Shown here: positions 6,661 through 15,088 of the stretch, piece by piece
Layout of the letters: the number at the start of each line of letters is the position of its first letter
Numbering within the stretch: the first letter of the stretch is position 1
Position numbers and translations under genes: made by a program
NCBI GenBank assembly: GCA_031404815.1
Contig: JANNIH010000152.1
Location: forward strand, 15,392 to 79,391
Length of the DNA stretch: 64,000 nucleotides
Direction: 5' to 3'
DNA from: DASYKS01 sp031404815
GTDB lineage: Bacteria; Acidobacteriota; Thermoanaerobaculia; Multivoradales; UBA5704
Notes under the pieces: model-generated
Told to the model about the DNA's origin: nothing
The model's input: only the letters and a program-made list of their open reading frames with translations
The model's database searches: none

Positions 6661-9600
6661 ATGAAAAACCCGATGCCCTACGCCGTTGCCTTCCTGTGTG
6701 CCGCAGGCCTCGCCGCCCCCCTCGCGCCGACGATCTCCGCCCAGGTCGAGCTGATCTCGCGCGCGGCGACGATTTCGGACACCGCGATCGGCGAGCTGCC
6801 GGGGGCTGGCTTCGCTTTGAGGTTCGGGGTCAGCGTAGACGGCCGGTTCGTCGCCTATTCGAGCGCTTCTTTGAGCCTCGCGGCCGGGCAGATCGACGGC
6901 AACGATGGCGCCGATGTCTTTCTTTGGGATCAGGCGCTCGGCGCGTCGACCTTGGTGAGCCATACGGCGGGCGGCGCGACGACGACTGCAGCAGGGGCAT
7001 CGGGCAATCCTGAGATCTCCGACGACGGCCGGTATGTCGCGTTCCTCTCCTCCGCGAGCGATCTGATGGTCGGGGTCACCGACGCCAACGGCGGCAACGA
7101 CGCCTATCTGTGGGATCGCATCTCCGGCACGACCGTCCTGGTAAGCCACGCCGCCGGCTCCGCCACCACGACCGGCAACGGAGGCGTTTTCGCCACCGCG
7201 CTCTCCGGCGACGGAGCTTGGGTCGCGTTCGCCAGCTCAGCCACCAACCTGGCCGCCGGCCAGACCGATACCAACGGCGAGGCGGACATCTTCCTCTGGA
7301 GCCGAGACACCGGAACCGTCACGCTCGTGAGCCACATCAGCGGCAACTCCGCCATGACCGGCGCCGGCCCGTCCTTCGGCCCGGCGATCAGCGCCGACGG
7401 CGGCAAGATCGCTCTCTTGAGTTTCGCCGCCGACCTGGTGGCGGGCCAGATCGACACCAACGGCGAGGCGGATGTCTTCCACTGGGACCGGGCGACCGAC
7501 ACGATGGCGCTGGTCAGCCACGCCGCGGGCTCGGCGGTTGCCGCGGGCAATGGCGGCGCTACCGGCCGGCTCGCGATCACCGACGATGCTGTCGCCTTTA
7601 TCTCGACCGCGACCAACCTGGTTCTAGGGGCGAGCGACACCAACGGCGCGGCCGACGCGTTCTTCTGGCGGCGGCCGGGCGGAACGACGATTCTGGTGAG
7701 CCACACCGCCGGCTCGCAAACCCAGGCCGGTGACAGCGGCGTCACCGAGCTTGCGATGGCCGGCGACGGTGCGTTCCTCTGGGTGGCGTTCGCGGGGTTC
7801 GGGCGCAATCACATCGGGGGGGCGGGCGATCCGGATCCGACGACCAGCGACATCTTCCTCTTCTCCGAACAGAGCGGTCAAATCGCGCTCGCGAGCCACA
7901 AGAGCGGCAACTTCGCCGCGGGAGGGGCCAACGCCACGCGCCCGGCGATTTCACGCGACGGCCGGTGGGTGGCGTTTGCGAGTCCCGATCCCGGGCTCGC
8001 GGCGGGTCAGATCGACACCGGCGCCGGCCTCGACGTCTTCCTGTACGACCGACTTCCCGGGGAGGTGACCCTGGTCTCTCACGCCGACGGCGCGGCGAAC
8101 CGCTCCGGCCTCCCCCAGTTCGGGGAACGGGCGCTCGCGATCTCCGGCGTCGCCACGAGGGTCGTCTATTCGAGCCCGGCGGTCGATCTCGTCGCGGGGG
8201 TCACCGACACGAACGGCGACTCCGATCTGTTCCATTGGGATCAGGTGACCAACCGCCTGATCACCCGCCGCGCGATCGACCGGCCCTCCGTGACGGGCGG
8301 CGGCATCAGCTTCGTGCTCGGCCGGCCGACCGCCGCACTCGACGCCGAAGGCCGCTACGTCGCGTTTACCGGCACCGCGATCGGGCAGGTGGCCGGACAG
8401 ACTGGATTCGCCGGATTCGCCCAGGTCTACAGCCGCGACCGCTCGACCGCGACGACCGCGATCGCAAGCCACACGTCGGCGTCGCTGCTCGCGGGCGGCA
8501 ACGACCTCTCGGACGCCGGGGTGGCGAGCGCGGATGGACGCTATGTCGCGTTCTGGAGCGCCGCGGCCGATCTGGTGGCGGCGCAACTCCCGGTCGGCAC
8601 GGTCGGGCTCTATCTCGAAGATCGGCTCGACGGTTCGCTCCTGCGGGTCGCCACCGCGCCATCGGGCAAGGCGCTGTTCGACGACCCGTCGCCGCACGCG
8701 CTCTCGGCCGATGGGCGCTACCTCGCGTTCGTGAGCGCCGCCACCAACTTGGTCCCCGGCCAGGTGGATGGCAACGGCGGCACCGATGTCTTTCTGTTCG
8801 ATCGAGTGGCCGGCACCACCGTGCTGGTGAGCCACGCGAGCGGCGCGCCGACGACCGCGGCGAACGCCCCATCCGGCTACGTATCGCTCGACGCGGCGGG
8901 GCGCTTCCTCGCGTTCGAGAGTCTCGGCTCAAACGTGTCGCCGGGGCAGTTCGACAACCAAGGGTTTCTCGATGTCTTCGTCTGGGATCGCACAACCGGC
9001 GTCGCCGACCTGGTGAGCCGCGCGTTCGACACCCCGAACGGCCCGGCGGTCGGCCCCTCGCACGCGCCGGAGATCAGCGCCAACGGGCGGTGGATCGCGT
9101 TCCGGAGCGAAGCGTTCGACCTCGTCCCCTCCCAAATCGAAGGCAACGTCGGCGAGGACGTCTTCCTGTTCGATCGCATCGCGACGACCAACCTCCTGGT
9201 CAGCCGCCAGGCGGGCACCACCGCGACCACCGGCAACGCCTCGTGCCACGAGGCGCGACCGAGCGGCGATGGGCGCTATATCGCTTTCGCCTGCCGGGCG
9301 AGCGACCTGGTGGCGGGTGCCACCGACACCAACGCCATCCCCGACCTGTTCGTTTTCGACCGGAACACCGGCACTTCCGCCCTCGCGAGCCATGCGAGCG
9401 GAAACCCGTTCTCGGCACTCGGCATCGACGCCGCGAGCCCCCCATCGATCAGCCGGAACGGCCGGTTCGTGGCCTACGCGAGCGACGCGGCGCTCAGCCC
9501 CGGCCAGACCGGCCCGGCCGGCACCAATATCTTCCTGTTCGATCGCGCGAGCGGTACCAATACGCTCGCCAGCCGCGCGGCGACCGCTCCCACCCAGGGG

Positions 9601-10104
9601 CAAAACGGCCTGTGCCTCAACCCGCAGGTGAGCGCAGACGGCGGGCTCGTGGTCTTCGCCTCGACCGGTGACGATCTGGTCGCCGACGATCGCAACCGAG
9701 CGCTCGACGTCTTCGCCTTCCGCAACACTGCAATCGGTCGCTACTTCACGCTCACCCCCTGCCGCCTGTACGACAGCCGAAGCGACGGCGCCGGTCCGCT
9801 CGCCTCCGGAGTCCCCCGCCTCCGCGCCGCCCATTCCCTATGCGGCGTGCCGACCACCGCGACCGCGATCGCCGCGAACGTCACCGTCACCGCACCCACC
9901 GCACTCGGCTTTCTCACCCTCTACTCCGGCGACGCGCCGCAACCAGGAGTCGCCACCCTCAACTTCGGAGCCGGCCAAACTCGCACCAACAACGCCCTCG
10001 TCCGCTTGGCCATCGACGGCTCAGGAACCTACGCCGCCTCGGCCTTCGTACTCGGCTCGGGGACGGTCGAGGTGATCGTGGATGTGGCGGGGTGGTTTGA
10101 ATAG
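6661..10104 (+). CDS. Large secreted PD40/WD40-like beta-propeller protein
   Basis: 1147 residues with an N-terminal signal peptide (MKNPMPYAVAFLCAAGLAAP, cleavage near ISAQ). The body is more than a dozen repeats of about 60-70 residues, each with a strand like DGRYVAFLSSASDLVAG, a turn DTNGxxDVFLWDR and a strand TxLVSHAxG. This is the TolB/PD40-type propeller pattern, enough for two propellers. The final 120 residues are the TPCRLYDSR module ending VEVIVDVAGWFE, shared with the proteins at 1 and 27990. No catalytic residues are evident. A surface or secreted binding role is most likely. It is divergent from the SPFH gene across 127 bases. Confidence 0.85.
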   Translation: MKNPMPYAVAFLCAAGLAAPLAPTISAQVELISRAATISDTAIGELPGAGFALRFGVSVDGRFVAYSSASLSLAAGQIDGNDGADVFLWDQALGASTLVSHTAGGATTTAAGASGNPEISDDGRYVAFLSSASDLMVGVTDANGGNDAYLWDRISGTTVLVSHAAGSATTTGNGGVFATALSGDGAWVAFASSATNLAAGQTDTNGEADIFLWSRDTGTVTLVSHISGNSAMTGAGPSFGPAISADGGKIALLSFAADLVAGQIDTNGEADVFHWDRATDTMALVSHAAGSAVAAGNGGATGRLAITDDAVAFISTATNLVLGASDTNGAADAFFWRRPGGTTILVSHTAGSQTQAGDSGVTELAMAGDGAFLWVAFAGFGRNHIGGAGDPDPTTSDIFLFSEQSGQIALASHKSGNFAAGGANATRPAISRDGRWVAFASPDPGLAAGQIDTGAGLDVFLYDRLPGEVTLVSHADGAANRSGLPQFGERALAISGVATRVVYSSPAVDLVAGVTDTNGDSDLFHWDQVTNRLITRRAIDRPSVTGGGISFVLGRPTAALDAEGRYVAFTGTAIGQVAGQTGFAGFAQVYSRDRSTATTAIASHTSASLLAGGNDLSDAGVASADGRYVAFWSAAADLVAAQLPVGTVGLYLEDRLDGSLLRVATAPSGKALFDDPSPHALSADGRYLAFVSAATNLVPGQVDGNGGTDVFLFDRVAGTTVLVSHASGAPTTAANAPSGYVSLDAAGRFLAFESLGSNVSPGQFDNQGFLDVFVWDRTTGVADLVSRAFDTPNGPAVGPSHAPEISANGRWIAFRSEAFDLVPSQIEGNVGEDVFLFDRIATTNLLVSRQAGTTATTGNASCHEARPSGDGRYIAFACRASDLVAGATDTNAIPDLFVFDRNTGTSALASHASGNPFSALGIDAASPPSISRNGRFVAYASDAALSPGQTGPAGTNIFLFDRASGTNTLASRAATAPTQGQNGLCLNPQVSADGGLVVFASTGDDLVADDRNRALDVFAFRNTAIGRYFTLTPCRLYDSRSDGAGPLASGVPRLRAAHSLCGVPTTATAIAANVTVTAPTALGFLTLYSGDAPQPGVATLNFGAGQTRTNNALVRLAIDGSGTYAASAFVLGSGTVEVIVDVAGWFE

Positions 10105-10204
10105 GGAGGGCGGAGGAGACGCCCCTTGCGGCTCAGTAGACCCGGCAGGTTCGTGGTGGCAACGCTCCCGGGTAGATCCGGAAACATGCTTGATGTTCGG
10201 AGAA

Positions 10205-10972
10205 TCAGCCGCGTTTCAGAAGCCACCGCTGACGGATCGCCCAAAAGTACCAGCGCAGGTAGAGCGGCAGCCATTTACGCAGTTGAAAGCGGCTCTTCCC
10301 TGCCGGGCGGTCCCACCACTCGGCCGGGATCTCTTCCACCCGTTCGCCGGCAAAATGCGCCTTGGCGGTCAGCTCCAACGCGAGGCAGAAGCCGGCGGGG
10401 CTTTCGATCGGTGTGCGGTCGAGAAAATCCTTGCGGTAGGCCTTGAAACTGTTGGTCGGATCGCGGGTCGGCAGGCCGGCGAGGAAATGGAGGGAAACAC
10501 CCGCCGCGCGGCTCAACTGCCCTTTGAGCCAAGGGCCGCCGTGCTGTGCGCCCCCTTTCGCGTAGCGGCTGGCGACCACCACGGCGGCTCCCGCGGTGGC
10601 GCGGCGAATCATCTCGTCGAGCTTTGCGTAGTCGTCCGAAAGGTCCGCCATCGAGACCACGACTATGGGCGAGCGCGCGGCGCGCATGCCCGCTTCGATC
10701 GCGTAGCGGACGCCGCGGCCGAGATCGTTTTTCACCAATCGCAGGCCGCGCGGCTTCTCCTCGTCCGCAAGCGCCGCGAGCGCGGGGAGCGTGTCGTCGC
10801 CGTCGAAATCGTAGGCGATCAAGATCTCGGCATCCGCGGGGAAGATCTCGAGCGCCCGTCGGCAGAACGCGGCGATGTTGGCCCCTTCGTTCCAGACCGG
10901 TACCACGATCGAGGCGCGCGGCGTCTGGCTCCAAGCGCCCCGGGCGCTCTCGGCGCCTAGATCCGGCCCCAC
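10205..10972 (-). CDS. Family 2 glycosyltransferase (dolichyl-phosphate-sugar synthase-like)
   Basis: 255 residues. The GT-A fold begins ASIVVPVWNEGANIAAFCRR, with LIAYDFDGDDTLPALAAL in the position of the DPM1 nucleotide-binding block. The acidic DxD-like motif is MADLSDDYAKLDEMI, followed by SRYAKGG and the acceptor-loop region NSFKAYRKDFL. The GTG start overlaps the 3' end of the epimerase by 16 bases and has GAGGAG five bases upstream inside that gene, so translation is coupled. It likely transfers a sugar made by the two upstream enzymes to a lipid carrier or glycan at the inner membrane face. There is no C-terminal membrane domain. Confidence 0.85.
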   Translation of the reverse strand: MGPDLGAESARGAWSQTPRASIVVPVWNEGANIAAFCRRALEIFPADAEILIAYDFDGDDTLPALAALADEEKPRGLRLVKNDLGRGVRYAIEAGMRAARSPIVVVSMADLSDDYAKLDEMIRRATAGAAVVVASRYAKGGAQHGGPWLKGQLSRAAGVSLHFLAGLPTRDPTNSFKAYRKDFLDRTPIESPAGFCLALELTAKAHFAGERVEEIPAEWWDRPAGKSRFQLRKWLPLYLRWYFWAIRQRWLLKRG

Positions 10973-11979
10973 TTCAACTCCTCAACTATCCAGGGGATCA
11001 CCTGGTCGAGCACGCTGTCGAGCGCGGTTGACGCCTCGAAGCCGAGGATCTCTTTCGCCTTGGTGACGTCAGGCACGCGCAGCTGGACGTCGTAGGTGAA
11101 CGGCGCGTCCGAGACATAGCGGAACGGCTTCTCGTCGCCATGGATCTTTCTCCAGACCGCTTCGGCCAATTCGAGCACGGTGGTCGATTGGCGGATCGAA
11201 AGATTGAAGTCCTGATTTTGAGCGGCCGGGTGGAGCATCGCGGTCGCGATCCCCTTCGCCAGGTCGCCGCCGTAGGTGTAGCAACGGACCTGATCGCCCG
11301 CGCCGAGGATGTGCAAGGGATCCTGCCCTTTCAACACCTTCTGGATCAGATCTGGCAGGACGTGGCTCATCGCGAGTTTGACGTTGCCGGACAGGACCTC
11401 CTCGTCCGAGAGCGCGCGCCGCTCGCCGGTGCCGACGCAGTTGAAGGGCCGGCAGATCGTGTAGGGCAAACCGTATTGAAGGTTCGCTCCGCGGGCGAAA
11501 TATTCGCAGGCGAGCTTTTGGAAACCATAGGTGCTGGTCGGCGGCGGGCAGTTCGCGAGATGCGATTCAGGGGTCGGAAAGAGCGTGGCGTTCTCGAACA
11601 CCATGCTGCTCGACAGAACGGTGATCTTCTGCAAGCTCCCGGTCCGATGAGCGCGGATCGCGGCGTCGAAGCTCGCCGCGGTGATCCGTTCGTTCTCCGC
11701 GATCAAGTCGTAAGCGAAGGTGTGGAAATAGGCGATGCCGCCGATCATCGCGGCGCCCGCAACGAAATGATCGCAGCCGACGAGCAGCCCCGCCACCAAA
11801 TCGACATCCTTGGCGTCCCCTTCTACGAACGAATAGTTGGGGTGACCGCTGTAGCTCTTTTCGATCGGACCGTATTTCGAGAAGTTGTCGAGGCCGTTCA
11901 CCTCGAACCCCTGCCCTAGCAGCTCTTCGATCAGGTAGCCGGCGATGAAGCCGGCGGCCCCGGTGACCAATACTTTCAT
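10957..11979 (-). CDS. NAD-dependent epimerase/dehydratase (SDR family)
   Basis: 340 residues of an extended short-chain dehydrogenase acting on nucleotide sugars. The Rossmann start is MKVLVTGAAGFIAGYLIEEL (TGxxGFI), and the catalytic Tyr-Lys pair is in STYGFQKLACEYFARG, with LSSSMVFENATLFP just before. The following PYTICRPFNCVG is typical of GalE/UDP-sugar epimerases. A good ribosome site, AGGAG seven bases before the ATG, supports the start. It is the second gene of a minus-strand operon, 32 bases after the UDP-sugar dehydrogenase. Together with that enzyme it would give a uronic acid or a pentose/4-epimer derivative. Exact product specificity cannot be read from motifs. Confidence 0.85.
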   Translation of the reverse strand: MKVLVTGAAGFIAGYLIEELLGQGFEVNGLDNFSKYGPIEKSYSGHPNYSFVEGDAKDVDLVAGLLVGCDHFVAGAAMIGGIAYFHTFAYDLIAENERITAASFDAAIRAHRTGSLQKITVLSSSMVFENATLFPTPESHLANCPPPTSTYGFQKLACEYFARGANLQYGLPYTICRPFNCVGTGERRALSDEEVLSGNVKLAMSHVLPDLIQKVLKGQDPLHILGAGDQVRCYTYGGDLAKGIATAMLHPAAQNQDFNLSIRQSTTVLELAEAVWRKIHGDEKPFRYVSDAPFTYDVQLRVPDVTKAKEILGFEASTALDSVLDQVIPWIVEELKWGRI

Positions 11980-12011
11980 CCGGCACTCCTTTTTGGGGTG
12001 AGGCTCAAACG

Positions 12012-13250
12012 TTACGCGGGCTCAGGCGGAGGCAGGCAGTTCCAGACGTCGATCACGATCTTTTCCTGCGGGATCGCGAGCGACCGATACATGCGATGCG
12101 GCGTGCCGACGAAAATCACCTGGGACTCGGCGAGCAGGCGCTCGATTGGCACGAGCCGGGCATCGACCACGTACGGATCGTGGCAGAGCACGGACCGCGC
12201 TTCCATCGCGAGCAGATGCTTGAGCTTGTAGGAAAGCGAATCGCGCGGATCGTCGCTCTCCGCCTTGAACGCCATGCCGAGGATGCCCACGGTCTTACCT
12301 GCCAGGTCGGTGTGCTGTCGCGCGAGCTTGACCAGATGGGCCGGGAGCCCCTCGTTGATCAGCATCGCGGCGTGGCCGAGGACGAACTGGTTGTTGCTGA
12401 ACGCGGTGAGCTGAAGGGTGTCCTTGACCAGGCAGGGTCCGGCGGTGAGCCCCGGCCCGGGCATTCCGTTCATCCGCGGGTAGTTGTGGCGGCAGCCATG
12501 GAGAATGCGCTCGAAATCGACGTCATGATCCGACGCCAACATATAGAACTGATTGACCGCGGCAAACTGGAGGTAGCGCCACGAGTTGGTCATCAGCTTG
12601 CACAGCTCCGCTTCGAGCGGCGTCATCTCGACCAGCTCGGGGCAGAAGCGGCCGAACAGTCCTTTGACCGCTTCGAGGGTCTCCGCGTCGAACGCCGAGA
12701 CCAGCTGTGGCAGGGTGCGGAACTCCTCGAGGCTCTTGCCCTGCGCCACCCGCTCGGGGCAGCAGGCGACGCGGACATCGAGTCCCAGGTCAGCGCGCAG
12801 GTGGCGCTCCAAGCGCTCGGTGGTGCCGGGGAAGACGGTGCTCCGGACGACCAGAATTTGGCCATGGCGGAGCTGATCGCGGCAGGAGTCGATCGCCCGC
12901 TGGAGCGCCGAGAAGCTCGGGTTCAAGTGTCCGTCGACCGGCGTTCCGATGATCAACACGAGAAAACGGCAGCGCTCAAAGGACGGCTCGGCGGTCACTT
13001 CGAGCCGACCGCTCGCGAGCACGCGGGGCAACAACTCGTCGGCCCCCTCCTCCTTGAACGGCATGCGACCCGAAGCGATCTGGGCGACCTTTTCCCGATC
13101 GGTATCGTAGATCACCGTCGCCAAGCCGCTCTCGGCGCAGGTCATGGCGAACGGCAAGCCGACATGACCGCCCCCTCCGATCACGCACACGTCGCGGTCG
13201 AACGCGGGACGAGCCGGTGGATCGGTCAGGGGTCGGTTGGGCGGCTCCAT
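12012..13250 (-). CDS. Nucleotide-sugar dehydrogenase (UDP-glucose/GDP-mannose family)
   Basis: 412 residues with the three-domain layout of the UDP-Glc/GDP-Man dehydrogenases. The NAD site is DVCVIGGGGHVGLPFAMTCA, followed by LIIGTPVDGHLNPSFSAL and VVRSTVFPGTTERL. The central domain has the conserved Lys in AELCKLMTNSWR, and the catalytic Cys is probably in GPGLTAGPCLVKDT. The C-terminal UDP-binding domain has GILGMAFKAESDDPRDSLS and ends VIDVWN. It oxidises a nucleotide hexose to the uronate. First gene of the operon with the epimerase and glycosyltransferase; the three suggest an extracellular polysaccharide or glycolipid branch. Confidence 0.9.
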   Translation of the reverse strand: MEPPNRPLTDPPARPAFDRDVCVIGGGGHVGLPFAMTCAESGLATVIYDTDREKVAQIASGRMPFKEEGADELLPRVLASGRLEVTAEPSFERCRFLVLIIGTPVDGHLNPSFSALQRAIDSCRDQLRHGQILVVRSTVFPGTTERLERHLRADLGLDVRVACCPERVAQGKSLEEFRTLPQLVSAFDAETLEAVKGLFGRFCPELVEMTPLEAELCKLMTNSWRYLQFAAVNQFYMLASDHDVDFERILHGCRHNYPRMNGMPGPGLTAGPCLVKDTLQLTAFSNNQFVLGHAAMLINEGLPAHLVKLARQHTDLAGKTVGILGMAFKAESDDPRDSLSYKLKHLLAMEARSVLCHDPYVVDARLVPIERLLAESQVIFVGTPHRMYRSLAIPQEKIVIDVWNCLPPPEPA

Positions 13251-13364
13251 GCAGATTTCTTTCGGGGCCCGAACTCCTGTTCGCGGCCGCGCGAACGATA
13301 TCCTATGTGAATGTGAATGGAGCTTCGCGAGGTCGAACCTTGCGCCCGGGAGGCAAGGCCCCGG

Positions 13365-14882
13365 TTAGCGCAAACGTTCCAAGAAGGACGACAGATTCTG
13401 CGGCGAATCGGCCAGCCGGCGCCAGCGCTCGCGCCCCTCTAGAAGCTCCGACGCGGTGTCGATCTCCGCCGGAGAGTCTGGTGGCGACTCGATTGGAATC
13501 CAAAGGCCGGCCAGGAACTTCTCGGTCTGCTCGGCGCGCTCAATCAGCCCCCGAGCGGGCGCGAGATCGTCGGTCGAATCCCACCAGATTCCGGCGCCGA
13601 CGCAGAGCGGCAAGACGTTCTCGGCCCGGGCCTGCGTCTTGCCGTCGAACGCGAGCAGGTGGAGGGCGACTTCACCACCCGCGCAATTCAACTTGACGCT
13701 GCCGCCGCGCTCGCGCGCGATCGACTCCAAGCGCTCCCACCAACCCTCGACCGGCGGCGCCCAGGCGCCCAAACGGGCGATGAATCGATGCCAGGCGCCG
13801 GCCGAAGCGAGGAGCAGGATGTGGGTGCTCGCGATCTGCCTCGACCTGGGGTAGAGCCGATCGAGAGCGGCGACGCAGCGCGCCTGCTCGCGGCGCGCCT
13901 CGGCGGCGGCATCCGTCGAGGTCAGCAGCCCCATCTCCGCGAGGGTCGCAAGCAGCAGATCGACCGTGATCGGCGCCGCGAGCCCCCGCTCGTGGAGCGC
14001 CCGCCGGGTCGTGCTCACCACTGCGGCCAATGCGCCGAGCGCGCGCTCACCGCCGGGGCTGAGCAGCTCCGGCGGCAGCTCGATCGCGACACCTGCGTTG
14101 AGCTTCACCGATTCGTCCCACTCCGGCAGATGGCCGACCCGGCGCGCCATCTCGTCGGCGAGCCAGGCCGACGTCATCAACAGACTCGCCACCTCCATCG
14201 GTCGCGCCTCGGGAGGTACCCGCGGCAGCTCGTCGAAGAACCGGAACGTCCCTTCCGGGCTGGTGAGCGCCACGAGCGCCGCCTCTTCGCCGATCAGCGA
14301 TACAGCGCCCCGCTCGCTCATCTCGACGTGGATCAGATGCCCCTGGCGAAGGAACAGGTCAATCGTCACCGCCGCCCGCTCGATCGAGATCCGACCGGAT
14401 CGGCCGCCGCGCTCCAGAGCTTGAAGCAGGTCCCAAAGCGGATAGGCCGAGAGCGAACCCGACAGCTGGTGGCTCGGCGCGGGCGTTGGGGCCACAGCCG
14501 CCGGGGTGTCGCCGGGCCGATCGGCGACCATGTTGCGCACCCGCAGCAGCAGCTCTTCGGGCTCGAACGGCTTCGCCAGATAGTCGTTGGCGCCTTCCCT
14601 CAAACCGCGCACGCGATCCGAGCTCTCACCATGCGCCGACAGGATCATCACCGGCAGGTCGCGATGGCGGGGCGAAGCGCGCATCCGTCGGAGCAGCTCG
14701 AGCCCAGAGATCTCGGGCAGCGAGAGGTCGAGGATCACGCCGTCGAACGCGTGACGGTCGAGCAGCGCTTCGACCCGGCCCGGATGCGAAGCGGTCTCGA
14801 CCTCGAAGCCCGCGCGACGGAGGGTCAGCTCGACCAGGAGCAGAATGTCCGGATGGTCATCGACCGCGAGAATGCGCCGCAT
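13365..14882 (-). CDS. Response regulator with DUF4388 domain
   Basis: 505 residues from the ATG at 14880-14882. The REC domain fills the first 120 residues: ILAVDDHPDILLLVELTLRR, phosphoacceptor Asp in FDGVILDLSLPEISG, Thr/Ser in VMILSAHG and Lys in DYLAKPFEPEE. A Pro/Ala linker leads to DUF4388 (LSGSLSAYPLWDLLQALERG, GHLIHVEMSERGAVS), a domain common in gliding and polarity regulators of deltaproteobacteria and Acidobacteriota. The C-terminal half has no motif I recognise. No DNA-binding domain or partner kinase is adjacent. An upstream in-frame ATG at 15018-15020 would add 46 residues, but those do not look like protein. Confidence 0.85.
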   Translation of the reverse strand: MRRILAVDDHPDILLLVELTLRRAGFEVETASHPGRVEALLDRHAFDGVILDLSLPEISGLELLRRMRASPRHRDLPVMILSAHGESSDRVRGLREGANDYLAKPFEPEELLLRVRNMVADRPGDTPAAVAPTPAPSHQLSGSLSAYPLWDLLQALERGGRSGRISIERAAVTIDLFLRQGHLIHVEMSERGAVSLIGEEAALVALTSPEGTFRFFDELPRVPPEARPMEVASLLMTSAWLADEMARRVGHLPEWDESVKLNAGVAIELPPELLSPGGERALGALAAVVSTTRRALHERGLAAPITVDLLLATLAEMGLLTSTDAAAEARREQARCVAALDRLYPRSRQIASTHILLLASAGAWHRFIARLGAWAPPVEGWWERLESIARERGGSVKLNCAGGEVALHLLAFDGKTQARAENVLPLCVGAGIWWDSTDDLAPARGLIERAEQTEKFLAGLWIPIESPPDSPAEIDTASELLEGRERWRRLADSPQNLSSFLERLR

Positions 14883-15088
14883 CGGAGACGCACTCGGCGT
14901 TACTCCTTCGAGGCCGAACGAAGCGTTCGCAGAACCGGGAGCTCTTTCGGTGCTGTCCAGGCCCTCGTCGAATGGTCGATTCACCGCTTCCCGACTCCGT
15001 ATCATCAATCCTCGCCGCATCCTCTAGAGGGCACCCGAGCCGGCCGAGATCGGCACTCACCAGACCCAAAGCTCAAGGCCAGAGGTAC

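Noticed and set aside
12096..13310. Long plus-strand open frame antisense to the nucleotide-sugar dehydrogenase
   Set aside because: Typical shadow frame in GC-rich DNA. The minus strand encodes a full enzyme with all motifs.
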